From: Hyphomicrobiales bacterium
GTDB lineage: Bacteria; Pseudomonadota; Alphaproteobacteria; Rhizobiales; Beijerinckiaceae
Length of the DNA stretch: 64,000 nucleotides
Assembly (NCBI GenBank): GCA_947455455.1
Contig: CANGOE010000004.1
Span: 1-64,000, forward strand
Direction: 5' to 3'
The position numbers were made by a program, and so were the translations under genes. Shown piece after piece: positions 21,510-32,717 of this stretch (positions are counted from its first letter, which is position 1; every line of letters begins with the position of its first letter). The notes below the pieces were generated by a model that worked only from the letters and a program-made list of their open reading frames with translations, was not told the origin of the DNA and did no database searches.

Positions 21510-22292
21510 ATGAGCACTTATTTTATATCGCACGGCGCCCCCGATCTGGCGCTTCATCCATCCGAGGCCGCCGATTTCATGCGCCGTTTCGGCTTGGGCG
21601 GGCAAAAGCCCCGCGCCATTTTGATGGTCAGCGCCCATTATATGGCTGAACGCCCGATGCTGTCGGCTGATCTCGAGCCGGAAATGATCTATGATTTCGG
21701 CGGGTTCGATCCCGCTTTGCGCCGGATCGTCTATCCCGCACCCGGCGCACCCGATGTGGCCGAGGAAGCTGTCGAGGCCCTGCGCGCGGCCGGTTTTTCC
21801 GCACAGTTGGAGCTTAATCGCGGTTTTGATCACGGCACATGGGTGCCGCTGGTGCTGATGCACCCGCAAGCCGATATTCCGGTGGTGCAATTGTCCGTCA
21901 ATCCGCATGCCGGTCCCGAATGGCATTACCGGCTCGGACAGGCGCTGGCCCCGCTGGCACGCTCGAATGTGCTGGTGATCGGCTCGGGCGCAGCCACCCA
22001 TAATTTGCGCGAATTGTTCGGCAACCATTATCCGCTGGAGGCTCCGGCTCCCGATTGGGTGAAAGAGTTCGGCGAATGGCTCGATGCCCGCATTGTCGCT
22101 GGCGATCGTGAGGCGCTGATCGATTATCGCAAACAGGCTCCTTACGGGCGCGAGAACCATCCGACCGAGGAACATCTGTTGCCGCTTTATGTGGCCATGG
22201 GGGCGGCAGGGGATCAGGCGCGTGGCGAGCGCATCCATACCAGCCACCAATATGGCGTGCTGATGATGGATGCCTATGCTTTTCACGCATAA
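21510..22292 (+). CDS. 4,5-DOPA-extradiol-type dioxygenase (class III ring-cleavage family)
   Basis: YFISHGAPDLALHPSEAADF, LMVSAHYMAERPMLS, NRGFDHGTWVPLVLMHPQADIPVVQLSVN, VIGSGAATHNLRE. Confidence 0.9.
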   Translation: MSTYFISHGAPDLALHPSEAADFMRRFGLGGQKPRAILMVSAHYMAERPMLSADLEPEMIYDFGGFDPALRRIVYPAPGAPDVAEEAVEALRAAGFSAQLELNRGFDHGTWVPLVLMHPQADIPVVQLSVNPHAGPEWHYRLGQALAPLARSNVLVIGSGAATHNLRELFGNHYPLEAPAPDWVKEFGEWLDARIVAGDREALIDYRKQAPYGRENHPTEEHLLPLYVAMGAAGDQARGERIHTSHQYGVLMMDAYAFHA

Positions 22293-22354
22293 AATACTGC
22301 CATTGTGGTGATCAGGGCCGATCTGTGATTGCCCTGATGCCTGTAGCGGGTTAA

Positions 22355-24100
22355 ATGCCTGATATGGCACAGACAGATCGGCTACTCATCGCGCTGGCCC
22401 AACTCGATCCGACGGTCGGGGATGTGGACGGCAATCTCGGTAAGGCCCGCGCGGCGCGTGCACAGGCGGCACGGCTTGGTGCGGATGTCGTGATGTTTCC
22501 TGAATTGTTTCTGGCGGGATATCCGCCGGAGGATCTGGCGCTCAAACCGGCATTCCAGCAAGCCTGCCGGGTGGCATGCGATGCTTTGGCGCGCGAGACC
22601 GATGACGGCGGCCCCTCGGTCCTGATCGGCCTGCCCTGGTTCGAGGATGGCCGCTTGACCAATGCCTTCGTGCATCTGGCCGAAGGCCGGATCGAGGCTT
22701 TGCGGCACAAGGTCGATTTGCCCAATTATGGCGTGTTCGATGAAAAGCGGGTGTTTGTGGCCGGCCCGATGCCCGGCCCGATTGTCATCAAAGGGGTGCG
22801 GATCGGACTGCCGATCTGCGAGGATATCTGGACACCCGATGTGGTCGAATGTCTGGCCGAAACCGGATCCGAGATTATTCTGGTCCCCAACGGTTCACCC
22901 TATTGGCGCGACAAGAACGATACGCGGCTGAATATTGCGGTGTCGCGGGTCACCGAGAATGCCCTGCCGCTGGTCTATCTCAACCAGGTCGGCGGGCAGG
23001 ACGAGCTGGTATTCGACGGGGCCTCTTTCGTGCTCAATGCCGATGGCTCGCTGGCCGTGCAGATGCCGGCCTTCCGCGAGCATCTCAGCCTGACCGAATG
23101 GACCCGTGGAGCCGATGGCTGGGTGTGCAGTATCGGCGAACGGCATTTGGTCGAAGAAGGCGATCAGGGCGATTATGCGGCCTGTGTGCTGGGCTTGCGC
23201 GATTATGTGAACAAGAACGGTTTCCCCGGTGTGGTGCTGGGCCTGTCGGGCGGGATCGATTCGGCGATTTGTGCGGCCATGGCGGTCGATGCGCTGGGGC
23301 CGGACCGGGTGCATGCGATCATGTTGCCGTCGCGCTACACCTCCAAAGACAGCCTCGAGGATGCGGCTTTGTGCGCCTCTGCGCTCGGCATCCGTTATGA
23401 CACTGTGCCGATCAGTGACACGGTGGATGCTTTTGAGGCCACGCTTGCGCCGCTCTTTGCCGGTCGCAAAGCCGATATTACCGAAGAAAACCTGCAAAGC
23501 CGCACGCGCGGCACGATTTTGATGGCGATTTCCAACAAATTCGGCCCGATGGTGGTGACAACCGGCAATAAATCCGAAATGTCGGTCGGCTATGCGACCA
23601 TTTACGGCGATATGAATGGCGGCTTCAACCCGATCAAGGATCTCTACAAGATGGAGGTCTACCGCCTCTCGGACCTGCGCAATGCATGGAAGCCCGAAGG
23701 TGCGCTGGGTCCGGACGGGGTGGTCATACCGGTGCGGATTCTGACCAAGGCCCCCTCTGCCGAATTGCGCGACAACCAGACCGATCAGGACTCCCTGCCG
23801 CCTTACGAGGATCTGGATGCGGTGCTGGAACGTCTGGTCGAGCGGGAATTGCATGTCGCCGACATCATCGCCGAAGGCTATGACGGCGATATGGTGCGCC
23901 GGATCGAGCGGTTGTTGCATCTGGCCGAATACAAGCGGCGGCAATCCGCGCCGGGGGTCAAGGTCACTTTGCGCAATTTCGGCCGAGACCGGCGCTATCC
24001 GATTGTCAATCGGTTCAGGGATCAGGGCTTGCCACCCTACCAGCCTGATCAGGCTTTGCGGAAAAGCAGTTCGGCAGCCAATGTAATGGATATGACATGA
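22355..24100 (+). CDS. nadE: Glutamine-hydrolysing NAD+ synthase
   Basis: N-terminal nitrilase domain ([14 protein letters not shown]) and C-terminal synthetase ([53 protein letters not shown]). Confidence 0.95.
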   Translation: MPDMAQTDRLLIALAQLDPTVGDVDGNLGKARAARAQAARLGADVVMFPELFLAGYPPEDLALKPAFQQACRVACDALARETDDGGPSVLIGLPWFEDGRLTNAFVHLAEGRIEALRHKVDLPNYGVFDEKRVFVAGPMPGPIVIKGVRIGLPICEDIWTPDVVECLAETGSEIILVPNGSPYWRDKNDTRLNIAVSRVTENALPLVYLNQVGGQDELVFDGASFVLNADGSLAVQMPAFREHLSLTEWTRGADGWVCSIGERHLVEEGDQGDYAACVLGLRDYVNKNGFPGVVLGLSGGIDSAICAAMAVDALGPDRVHAIMLPSRYTSKDSLEDAALCASALGIRYDTVPISDTVDAFEATLAPLFAGRKADITEENLQSRTRGTILMAISNKFGPMVVTTGNKSEMSVGYATIYGDMNGGFNPIKDLYKMEVYRLSDLRNAWKPEGALGPDGVVIPVRILTKAPSAELRDNQTDQDSLPPYEDLDAVLERLVERELHVADIIAEGYDGDMVRRIERLLHLAEYKRRQSAPGVKVTLRNFGRDRRYPIVNRFRDQGLPPYQPDQALRKSSSAANVMDMT

Positions 24101-25434
24101 CCCCAAAAGTTCGTTTTGCTCCCTCGCCAACGGGACGCATCCATATCGGCAATGCCCGTACGGCCCTGATGAACTGGTTGTTTGCCAAGCATCGCGGTGG
24201 CACCTTCGTGTTGCGCTTCGATGATACCGATCAGGAGCGCTCGCGCGAGGAATATGCCGTTTCCATCGAGACCGATCTGCATTGGCTCGGCATCCATCCC
24301 GACGAGGTCGCCCGCCAGTCGCAACGCTTTGCCCTCTATGCCGCCGCCGCCGAAAAGCTGAAAGCACTGGGCAGGCTTTACCCTTGCTATGAAACCGAAG
24401 ACGAGCTCGACCGCCGCCGCAAGCGGCAGGCGGCGCGTGGCCTGCCTCCCGTCTATGATCGGGCGGCACTGGCCTTGACGGCCGAAGACAGAGCCGCGCT
24501 GGAAGCCGAGGGGCGCAAGCCGCATTGGCGCTTCAAGCTCGATCATCGGGTGGTGGCATGGCGCGATCTGGTGCGTGGCGAATGTCATGTCGATTGCGCC
24601 TCGCTGTCCGATCCGGTGCTGGTGCGGGCCGATGGCACCTATCTCTATACCCTGCCTTCGGTGGTCGATGACGTGGATATGGCGATGACCCATATCATCC
24701 GTGGCGAGGACCATGTCACCAATACCGCCGTGCAAATCCAGCTGTTCGAATTGCTTGGCACACTCGTGCCGCAATTTGCCCATCACAATCTGTTGACCAA
24801 TGCCAGCGGCGAGGGCCTGTCCAAGCGTATGGGGCATTTGTCGCTGACCTCTTTGCGCGAGGAGGGGCTTGAGGCGATGGCCGCGGCCTCGCTGGCGGTG
24901 CTGGTAGGGTCTTCGGAAGCGGTGAGGCCGGTGGCCTCGCTGGAGGCATTGGCCCCATTGGTCGATCTGGGCCGCCTGTCGCGCGCACCCGCCCGTTTCG
25001 ACGAGGCAGAGTTGCACCATCTCAATGCCCGCTTGTTGCATGATGCCGATTTCGCTTCGGTGCAGACGCGGTTGCAGGCTTTGGGGATTGCGGCCGATGA
25101 AGCCTTCTGGCTTGCTGTCCGCGGCAATCTTGAAACGCTGAAGGATGCACTGGTCTGGTGGCAGGTGGTGAACGGGCCGCAGGCTCCGGTTTCCAGCGAT
25201 ACGGCTTTGCTGGCTTCGGCCGCCCGTTTACTGCCGCAAGAGCCATGGGATCAGTCCACTTGGGGCGCATGGACCGGGGCCATCAAAGCCGAAACCGGTC
25301 TGTCAGGCCGCAACCTGTTCATGCCCTTGCGTCTGGCGCTGACCGGGCACGAGCATGGGCCAGAGCTCAAGGCCCTGTTGCCGCTGATCGGACGGGATCG
25401 GGTTTTGCGCCGACTGTCTGGCGAAACCGCCTGA
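24097..25434 (+). CDS. gltX: Glutamyl-tRNA synthetase
   Basis: [50 protein letters not shown] as KMSKS equivalent; ATGA overlap with nadE. Confidence 0.93.
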   Translation: MTPKVRFAPSPTGRIHIGNARTALMNWLFAKHRGGTFVLRFDDTDQERSREEYAVSIETDLHWLGIHPDEVARQSQRFALYAAAAEKLKALGRLYPCYETEDELDRRRKRQAARGLPPVYDRAALALTAEDRAALEAEGRKPHWRFKLDHRVVAWRDLVRGECHVDCASLSDPVLVRADGTYLYTLPSVVDDVDMAMTHIIRGEDHVTNTAVQIQLFELLGTLVPQFAHHNLLTNASGEGLSKRMGHLSLTSLREEGLEAMAAASLAVLVGSSEAVRPVASLEALAPLVDLGRLSRAPARFDEAELHHLNARLLHDADFASVQTRLQALGIAADEAFWLAVRGNLETLKDALVWWQVVNGPQAPVSSDTALLASAARLLPQEPWDQSTWGAWTGAIKAETGLSGRNLFMPLRLALTGHEHGPELKALLPLIGRDRVLRRLSGETA

Positions 25435-25470
25435 GGGCGCTTTATTCTCGAAATGCTGAAGAATGAATGA

Positions 25471-26589
25471 TTATTCGGTCGATTGCGTCGTGCTCGGCAC
25501 GATCAACCGGATTTTCTTCTTCGTGCCGTCGCTGTCGACGATCTCGATCATCCGGTCTGCGGCCGGTTTGATGTTCGAGGGCTGGGCTGGCATAGCCTCG
25601 GCCGTGCTGGCGGTGGTTGCGGCTTTGCCTTTGGGCTGGTCGGCGCGCGGGCGTGACATTTCAAACGAGCGTTGCTCGGACACCTGCGCATCCGAGCGGC
25701 CATTGACGGCCAGAATTTTCTCGGCTTCGGCCAGTGCCTCGCTCCAGCTCTGGCCCTGTTTGCGACAGGCACAGGCAGGATCGGGCTTGTTCTGCCGGTA
25801 TTTATAGGCATTGGCGAGTTGGCCGTAAGTGGCGCCGCCATCGATGGTGGTGGCGGTTTCGGGATCTTGCCCGATTGGTGCGATATAGAGGGTCACGTCG
25901 GCATTGGGGCAGGAGGCACGGCACAGATCGGCATCAAGGCCGAAGCGCGAGCGGCTGGCGACCGAGCTGATCGGAAAATAATAGCCGTCACAACTGCGCA
26001 CGCACAGGGTGCGGTAGCCGTATCCCTTTTCATCGACGGGGAAGGCGGTCATCGGCGGCTCGTCCAGCATTTCATTGTCGGAGAACGGGCTCTTGCCATT
26101 GCCGAACAGCAGATCCATCAGGCCGTTGCGATTGGGCTGGCCGTTGCGTGCATTGCCGGGGCGGCAATTGGATTCAACGGCGGCTTGCAGATTGGCGCGG
26201 CGTTCCTCAATCGCGGGATTGGTGTTGCGCGCGGCTTCGGCATTGAGAAACGAGATCGAATTCTGATATTCGCGGATCTGGCGTTGCAGATCGGTGCATT
26301 GCTTGGGCGTATCGGTAAACATGTTGAAAATCTTGCGGGTGGTCGAGTCACAACCGACCTGCTTGTAATAGTCCTGCGTGCGGCGCAAATCGGCCTGCAC
26401 GGTGCGCACAGCCTCCTGATTGGCCGGCGAACCGCCATTGGCGCGATCCAGCCCGACCAGTTCGGCGCGCAGGCTCTCGCAATATTGCGATTGGGCCAGC
26501 ACGGGGGCGGCCACAGCCAGCAACACAAGAACCAAGCCCGGGAGTGTGAGGCGTTGCGCCATCCAGCCAGCTATCCTTTGAATCAACAC
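25471..26589 (-). CDS. DUF2865 domain-containing exported protein
   Basis: N-terminal signal; YRTLCVRSCDGYYFPISSVASRSRFGLDADLCRASCPNADVTLYIAPIGQDPE; YKYRQNKPDPACAC. Confidence 0.85.
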   Translation of the reverse strand: MLIQRIAGWMAQRLTLPGLVLVLLAVAAPVLAQSQYCESLRAELVGLDRANGGSPANQEAVRTVQADLRRTQDYYKQVGCDSTTRKIFNMFTDTPKQCTDLQRQIREYQNSISFLNAEAARNTNPAIEERRANLQAAVESNCRPGNARNGQPNRNGLMDLLFGNGKSPFSDNEMLDEPPMTAFPVDEKGYGYRTLCVRSCDGYYFPISSVASRSRFGLDADLCRASCPNADVTLYIAPIGQDPETATTIDGGATYGQLANAYKYRQNKPDPACACRKQGQSWSEALAEAEKILAVNGRSDAQVSEQRSFEMSRPRADQPKGKAATTASTAEAMPAQPSNIKPAADRMIEIVDSDGTKKKIRLIVPSTTQSTE

Positions 26590-26691
26590 GAAACATCCAC
26601 GCGATACAGGCTATGCCTTAGCGCGAGGCCGGCAGGAATGCACGAGGATTTTGGCCATATCATGGCCGATTCAACAGGGAATATGCCGGAC

Positions 26692-27018
26692 TTACTTCCT
26701 GCAGGTGATCAAGACACCGTTGCGCGGTGTGTTGCGCAGTGAGGTGGTGGCCAGCGAGGCTGTGATGTCTCCGGCGGGCACCGGCTCATAGGCAATGGCC
26801 TGCGTATAACCCTTGGCATCGCACCAGGCATTGGCGACAATCTGGGCGCAACTGTTGCTGGTGGTCATGCAGGCTTCGAGATCGTAACCGTCATGGGCGG
26901 GAATGACGAAACGGCGGATATCCTCGGGTTGGGCTGTAACCGGAAGGGTCAGCACCGACAGGCCCATGATCAGCGAGAAACCGGTAAAACGGCGCAGTGT
27001 GGGGAGGCGATTCATCAT
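26692..27018 (-). CDS. Small exported hypothetical protein
   Basis: Signal peptide FTGFSLIMGLSVLTLPVTAQ; Cys-containing mature domain. Confidence 0.6.
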   Translation of the reverse strand: MMNRLPTLRRFTGFSLIMGLSVLTLPVTAQPEDIRRFVIPAHDGYDLEACMTTSNSCAQIVANAWCDAKGYTQAIAYEPVPAGDITASLATTSLRNTPRNGVLITCRK

Positions 27019-27191
27019 GGACCCGTCTATGTAGTCGCAAAAGTGGCCGCAATATGGCCAGCAAATCCTTCCCAAAACGTTAATATCGGGCGCGATCAAT
27101 GATTATGATGAACGAAAGGTGAGTGGCCGGAGCGGGACTTTTTATAGGGTTTGGCTTGACCTCGGCGCGACAAAGGCGCATGTTGCTCCCC

Positions 27192-27236
27192 ATGAAAATG
27201 ACGATGATGAACACGATTGCGATCATTTGCGGCTAG
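27192..27236 (+). CDS. Possible 14-aa leader peptide upstream of cysS
   Basis: ATG AAA ATG ACG ATG ATG AAC ACG ATT GCG ATC ATT TGC GGC TAG = [14 protein letters not shown]; overlaps a potential stem GAAAATGACG (27194-27203) / CGTCATTTTC (27256-27265). Confidence 0.3.
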   Translation: MKMTMMNTIAIICG

Positions 27237-27342
27237 CATCATTGCTGGCCGGCCCCGTCATTTTCCCTCCAAGGATCGATACGGACACCGGCCAGCGGCA
27301 GGTCGCACGATGCGATGCACACCGAACAACTGGACGATTTTG

Positions 27343-28752
27343 ATGGCCTTGCAACTTTACAATACACTGACCCGCACCAAGCAGGATTTCGCGCCGATCG
27401 ACGCCGGCAATGTGCGCCTGTATGTCTGCGGCCCGACGGTGTATGACTTTGCCCATATCGGCAATGCGCGGCCTGTGATCGTGTTCGATGTGCTGTTTCG
27501 CCTGTTGCGCCATCTGTATGGCGACAGCCATGTGACCTATGTGCGCAACATCACCGATGTCGATGACAAGATCAACGACCGCGCCGCCCGTGATTTTCCC
27601 GATCTGCCGCTGAACGAGGCGATCAGACGGGTGACCGAAACCACCGCCGACCAGTTCCATGCAGATGTGGCCGCTCTGGGTTGCCTGCCACCCAGCATCG
27701 AGCCGCGCGCGACCGAACATATCGAAGAGATGAAGCAGATCATCGAACGGTTGGTGACAGGCGGCTTTGCCTATGTGGCCGAAGGCCATGTGCTGTTTTC
27801 GCCTGCCGCCCAGAATAGGGCCGGTGGCCTATTGCCGCGCTATGGTGCACTGGCCAATCGCTCCCTTGATGAAATGATTGCCGGAGCGCGGGTCGATGTT
27901 GCGCCCTACAAGCAGGACCCGACCGATTTCGTGCTGTGGAAGCCTTCGAAGGAGGGGGAGCCGGGTTGGCCTTCGCCTTGCGGCATTGCCTCGTTGGGCC
28001 GTCCGGGCTGGCATATCGAATGTTCGGCGATGAGCTGGAAGCATCTCGGCGAGGTGTTCGATATCCATGGCGGCGGGATCGATCTGGTGTTTCCCCACCA
28101 CGAGAACGAGGTGGCGCAATCCACCTGCGCCTTTGGCCACGGGGCCATGGCCAATGTGTTCATGCATAACGGTTTTCTTCAGGTCGAGGGCAAGAAAATG
28201 TCCAAGAGCGAGGGAAATTTCGTCACCATCAACGAGCTGCTGGCCACCGACCGTTTCGGCGGGCGGGCGTGGTCGGGGCAGGTGTTGCGGCTGGCCATGC
28301 TGCGCACCCATTACCGCCAGCCGATTGATTGGACGGTCGCCTCCTTGCAGGAAACCGCCGCGACGCTGGAGCGGTTGTTCGATAAAGCCGAAGGGCGTAC
28401 AAGCGGTCCGGTCGATCCGGAGGTTCTCGCGGTCTTGTGCGATGATTTGAACCTGCCCGGTGCTCTGGCGCGCATCCATAGTGTGAAGGATCCGGCTGTT
28501 CTGGCTGGCACCCTGTCTTTGTTAGGATTTTCCATGAATCGCGATGATTTGAAATCTTCCGGCCCCGAAACCACGGTGGATACGGCGGCGGTGCAGGCCT
28601 TGATCGATGCCCGCATTGCGGCGCGCCACGGCAAGGATTGGGCGGAATCCGACCGTATCCGCGACGCGTTGCTGGCGCTCGGCATCCAGATCATGGACAG
28701 CAAAGACCCCGTGACCGGCGAGCTGAAAACCGAGTGGGAGGTCAAGCGGTGA
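27343..28752 (+). CDS. cysS: Cysteinyl-tRNA synthetase
   Basis: [58 protein letters not shown]. Confidence 0.96.
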   Translation: MALQLYNTLTRTKQDFAPIDAGNVRLYVCGPTVYDFAHIGNARPVIVFDVLFRLLRHLYGDSHVTYVRNITDVDDKINDRAARDFPDLPLNEAIRRVTETTADQFHADVAALGCLPPSIEPRATEHIEEMKQIIERLVTGGFAYVAEGHVLFSPAAQNRAGGLLPRYGALANRSLDEMIAGARVDVAPYKQDPTDFVLWKPSKEGEPGWPSPCGIASLGRPGWHIECSAMSWKHLGEVFDIHGGGIDLVFPHHENEVAQSTCAFGHGAMANVFMHNGFLQVEGKKMSKSEGNFVTINELLATDRFGGRAWSGQVLRLAMLRTHYRQPIDWTVASLQETAATLERLFDKAEGRTSGPVDPEVLAVLCDDLNLPGALARIHSVKDPAVLAGTLSLLGFSMNRDDLKSSGPETTVDTAAVQALIDARIAARHGKDWAESDRIRDALLALGIQIMDSKDPVTGELKTEWEVKR

Positions 28753-29294
28753 CGGTCAAGCGTCTTTCCGACACGGTGGCCCCTGCCTTGCGGCCTTTTT
28801 TGCCCAAGGACACCCCGATGCTCGCCCGCATCTTCCGCGCCAGCATCGAGCAATTGGCGGCGGAGGATTATTCGCATGGCCAGATCGAGGCGTGGGTGTC
28901 GCTGGCCGATGACGAGGCCGCTTTCGGCGAGCGGCTGGGCCAATCCCTGACGCTGATTGCCACGCTTAATGGCTTGCCCGCAGGCTTTATCAGCCTCAAA
29001 GGGGCTAACCATATCGACATGATCTATGTTGCCCCCGGTGTGGCGAGGCAGGGTGTCGGCAGTTTTCTGCTTGATGCCATCGAGAAAATAGCCGGTGCAC
29101 GCGGCGCGACGCGGTTGAGCGTCGATGCCAGCGATACCGCCAGCCCGTTTTTCGAACACCATCTCTATCTGGTCGAACGGCGCAATACCGTGCCGGTCAA
29201 TGATGAATGGCTGGGCAATACCACGCTTTACCGTTTTCTTTCGACCAGCCAGCCGGTCGCGGACCCTTCCGCGCCGAATGGCCCGTTGCACTGA
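28749..29294 (+). CDS. GNAT family N-acetyltransferase (GTG start)
   Basis: [60 protein letters not shown] overlap with cysS. Confidence 0.85.
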   Translation: MTVKRLSDTVAPALRPFLPKDTPMLARIFRASIEQLAAEDYSHGQIEAWVSLADDEAAFGERLGQSLTLIATLNGLPAGFISLKGANHIDMIYVAPGVARQGVGSFLLDAIEKIAGARGATRLSVDASDTASPFFEHHLYLVERRNTVPVNDEWLGNTTLYRFLSTSQPVADPSAPNGPLH

Positions 29295-29305
29295 CAGGTT
29301 TGACC

Positions 29306-30919
29306 ATGACCCTTCCATTGCCCGCATCCCCCGACCGGCTCTATCTGTTCGATACGACCCTGCGCGATGGCGCGCAGACCACGGGTGTCGATTTCTCGCT
29401 GGAGGACAAGCGGCAGGTCGCTACTCTGCTCGATCGGCTGGGGGTGGATTATGTCGAGGGCGGCTATCCCGGAGCCAATCCGCTCGATAGCGAGTTTTTC
29501 CAGCATAAACCGACCAAAAAAGCCCGTTTCGTTGCCTTTGGCATGACCAAGCGGGCAGGGCGTTCGGTCTCCAATGATCCCGGTTTCAATGCCCTGCTCG
29601 ACAATGCCGCCGACAGCGTCTGTCTGGTTGCCAAGGCGTGGGATTATCATGTCCATGTCGCGCTCGGCATTTCGCTGGAAGAGAACATCGACAGCATCAC
29701 CGACTCCATTGCCGCCATTGTCGCCCATGGCAAAGAAGCGATGCTGGATTGCGAGCATTTCTTTGACGGCTTCAAAGCCAATCCGTCCTATGCGGTGTCC
29801 TGTGCCAAGGCGGCCTATCAGGCGGGCGCGCGCTGGGTGGTGTTGTGCGATACCAATGGCGGCACTTTGCCGCATGAGATCGAGGCGATTGTGGCGGAAG
29901 TGGCCCGCCATGTGCCCGGTGCCCATCTGGGTATCCACACCCATGACGATACCGGCAATGCGGTGGCCAATTCGCTGGCGGCGGTGCGGGCCGGTGTGCG
30001 GCAGGTGCAAGGCACGCTGAACGGGTTGGGCGAGCGGTGCGGCAATGCCAATCTGGTGACGCTGATCCCCACACTGGTGCTCAAGCCCGCTTTTTCCGAT
30101 CTGGTGACCACCGGCATTGATGCCGCGCGTCTGGCTGATTTGACCGCCATTTCACGCACCATGGATGAATTGCTCAACCGCTCCCCGCAACGCCATGTGC
30201 CCTATGTCGGCGCATCGGCCTTTGCCACCAAAGCGGGGATCCATGCCTCTGCGGTCATGAAGGACCCGAAAACCTACGAGCATGTCCAGCCGGAATCGGT
30301 CGGCAACCGCCGGATTTTGCTGGTGTCCGATCAGGCCGGAAAGTCCAACATTCTGGCAGAACTCGACCGTTTGGGGATCGAGGTCAACAACAAGGATCCG
30401 CGCGTGTTGCGCCTGCTCGACGAGGTCAAGGAGCGCGAAGCCCAAGGCTATGCCTATGAAGGGGCCGATGCCAGTTTCTTTCTGCTGGCCAAACGGGTGC
30501 TGGGCGAGGTGCCGGAATTTTTCACGGTCGAACGGTTCAAGGTCAATGTCGAACGCCGCTACAATGCCAGCGGTGATTTGGTGACGGTGGCCGAAGCGAT
30601 TGCCAAGGTGCGGGTGGGTGACGAGGTGTTCATTTCCGCCGCCGAAGGCAATGGTCCGGTCAATGCGCTTGATGTCGCCTTGCGCAAGGATCTGGGCAAA
30701 TACCAGCACCTGATCGCCGGCTTGGGGCTGTATGACTATAAAGTGCGGATTTTCCACGGCGGTTCGGATGCTGTGACCCGCGTGCTGATCGAATCCGGTG
30801 ACGAGTTGGGCGGACGCTGGACCACGGTCGGTGTGTCTTCCAACATCATCGATGCCTCGTTTCAGGCCTTGATCGATTCCATCACTTACAAATTGCTGAT
30901 CAGCGGAGCCGAAGTCTGA
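29306..30919 (+). CDS. cimA: Citramalate synthase (HMGL-like / 2-isopropylmalate synthase superfamily)
   Basis: LYLFDTTLRDGAQTTGVDFSLEDKRQVATLLDRLGVDYVEGGYPGANPLD; LGIHTHDDTGNAVANSLAAVRAGVRQVQGTLNGLGERCGN; C-terminal regulatory-type domain. Confidence 0.88.
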   Translation: MTLPLPASPDRLYLFDTTLRDGAQTTGVDFSLEDKRQVATLLDRLGVDYVEGGYPGANPLDSEFFQHKPTKKARFVAFGMTKRAGRSVSNDPGFNALLDNAADSVCLVAKAWDYHVHVALGISLEENIDSITDSIAAIVAHGKEAMLDCEHFFDGFKANPSYAVSCAKAAYQAGARWVVLCDTNGGTLPHEIEAIVAEVARHVPGAHLGIHTHDDTGNAVANSLAAVRAGVRQVQGTLNGLGERCGNANLVTLIPTLVLKPAFSDLVTTGIDAARLADLTAISRTMDELLNRSPQRHVPYVGASAFATKAGIHASAVMKDPKTYEHVQPESVGNRRILLVSDQAGKSNILAELDRLGIEVNNKDPRVLRLLDEVKEREAQGYAYEGADASFFLLAKRVLGEVPEFFTVERFKVNVERRYNASGDLVTVAEAIAKVRVGDEVFISAAEGNGPVNALDVALRKDLGKYQHLIAGLGLYDYKVRIFHGGSDAVTRVLIESGDELGGRWTTVGVSSNIIDASFQALIDSITYKLLISGAEV

Positions 30920-31485
30920 TCGGCTTTGGTGCGGCGTGCGGCATCCAGTAACATCGGCACCGCATCTTGCGGCTTTTCGGCGACCAGATAGCTGACCTCA
31001 AGACCCTCGCGGATGAATTGCGCCTGCCGCATATGGGCCAGCAGGACCAGCAGGGGCTTCCAGAAACCGTTCACATCCAGCATCAAAATCGGCTTTTTGT
31101 GGCGGCCCAGTTGCGCCCAGGTCAATTGTTCTACCAATTCTTCCAGCGTGCCGATACCGCCCGGCAATGCGATGAAGGCATCGGACCGCTCATACATCAT
31201 CTGCTTGCGGGTGTGCATGTCGGGCACGATCACTGTGTCCTGCACGGCATCCAGCATCAGTTCGCGTTTTTTGAGAAATTCGGGAATGATTCCGGTCACA
31301 TGCCCGCCATGTTCAAGGACGGCACGGGCGACTGTGCCCATCAATCCGACATTGCCGCCGCCATAGACCAGTCTCAGTCCGGCTTGGGCGATGCTGGCCC
31401 CCAACAATTCGGCGGCTTTTTTATAGGCCGGATCATTGCCGAAGCCCGATCCGCAATAGACACATATCGTTTCAATCTTGCTCAT
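30886..31485 (-). CDS. LOG family / TIGR00730 Rossmann-fold protein (cytokinin riboside 5'-monophosphate phosphoribohydrolase-like)
   Basis: ICVYCGSGFGNDPAYKKAA, LVYGGGNVGLMGTVA, MHTRKQMMYERSDAFIALPGGIGTLEELVEQLTWAQLG. Confidence 0.93.
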   Translation of the reverse strand: MSKIETICVYCGSGFGNDPAYKKAAELLGASIAQAGLRLVYGGGNVGLMGTVARAVLEHGGHVTGIIPEFLKKRELMLDAVQDTVIVPDMHTRKQMMYERSDAFIALPGGIGTLEELVEQLTWAQLGRHKKPILMLDVNGFWKPLLVLLAHMRQAQFIREGLEVSYLVAEKPQDAVPMLLDAARRTKADQTSAPLISNL

Positions 31486-31595
31486 GGGTAAAATCTCGCA
31501 TGGCGGGATGGTCAGGGTCAATCTTGATTTGACTATCTTGTAACGCGTCTCCTTGCTATTCTGCGTCTCAGGTCGGGTGAGTTTAGGAGTTCGAG

Positions 31596-32612
31596 ATGAG
31601 ATTCTGGCGACTGTCCCTCTGGATCATTGTTCCGGCGATCTGTGTCGGATTGGGCATTGTCTTGCTCTCGCCTCCCTCGGACCAGCCTTCCCAGACCCCG
31701 CCTGTTGCCAGCAATCAACCAGCCCTCAAGACCGACAATCTGGCATCCGGCAAGGTCGAGACCAGCCTGATTCCGAGCTTCGATATCGTGCGGCTTGAGC
31801 CGAACGGGGATCTGGTGGTGGCCGGACGGGCCGGAAGCAAGGCTGTGGTTACGCTGATCATGGACGGCAAGGAATGGGATCGGGCAACCACCGACGAGAC
31901 GGGGCAATTCGCCATGACCCCGAAATCGCTCCCCCAAGGCCCGCATCAGCTCTCGCTGGTGGCGAAAATGCCCGATGGCAAGGAATATAAATCCGTGCAG
32001 GTTGTCGCTCTCGATGTGCCGGCCCGTGGCGGGCAGGCGGTTGCGGCTTTGATCTCGCCCGATCAGCCGGCAAAATCGCTGTTATCCACGCAGGGCGTGG
32101 CGCTGGCTCCGGGGCAACGGGCCCCTGTGGTGATCACCCTGGTCGAAACCCAGCCCAATGGCACCTTCTATGCCTCGGGTCGGGCCGCGGCCGGTGCCTT
32201 GGTCCGGCTTTACCTCAATGACAGTTTCGTGGCGCAAGGCGGCACCAGTCCGACAGGGGATTGGTCGTTTGCCATCGTCAAAGGCCTGACACAGGGCCAG
32301 TATCGGGTGCGGATCGACGAGCTGGACGGGCAGGGCGGCAAGGTGATGTCGCGGGCCGAAGTGCCGTTCGATTACACCATGCCTGCTTCGGCGGAGACGG
32401 CGTCCGCCTCGCCGCGTGCGGCGGCGGTTGAGGTGGCCGAGGTGCAATCGACCACCGTCAAACGCGGTGACAATCTATGGAACATCAGCTCGAAATTCTA
32501 TGGCGAGGGCTTGCGCTATACGGTGATCTATCAGGCCAATTCGGGGCAAATCCGCGATCCCAACCTGATCTATCCCGGTCAGGTCTTTGTCGTGCCCAAG
32601 GACAAGCCGTAA
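31596..32612 (+). CDS. LysM peptidoglycan-binding domain protein with Ig-like region
   Basis: N-terminal TM; C-terminal TTVKRGDNLWNISSKFYGEGLRYTVIYQANSGQIRDPNLIYPGQVFVVP. Confidence 0.88.
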   Translation: MRFWRLSLWIIVPAICVGLGIVLLSPPSDQPSQTPPVASNQPALKTDNLASGKVETSLIPSFDIVRLEPNGDLVVAGRAGSKAVVTLIMDGKEWDRATTDETGQFAMTPKSLPQGPHQLSLVAKMPDGKEYKSVQVVALDVPARGGQAVAALISPDQPAKSLLSTQGVALAPGQRAPVVITLVETQPNGTFYASGRAAAGALVRLYLNDSFVAQGGTSPTGDWSFAIVKGLTQGQYRVRIDELDGQGGKVMSRAEVPFDYTMPASAETASASPRAAAVEVAEVQSTTVKRGDNLWNISSKFYGEGLRYTVIYQANSGQIRDPNLIYPGQVFVVPKDKP

Positions 32613-32717
32613 GGAGCAGGTCGCTTCCACACCGAATAAGCGGCTGATATGCTGGAATTGCGGTGCAAAGGCAGGCGGGCAGGTTTATAGAGGGAGAAAT
32701 TCCTTCTGCCAGAGATC

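Noticed and set aside
22895-24469. 524-aa minus-strand ORF across nadE/gltX
   Set aside because: Spans two clear plus-strand genes; shadow ORF.
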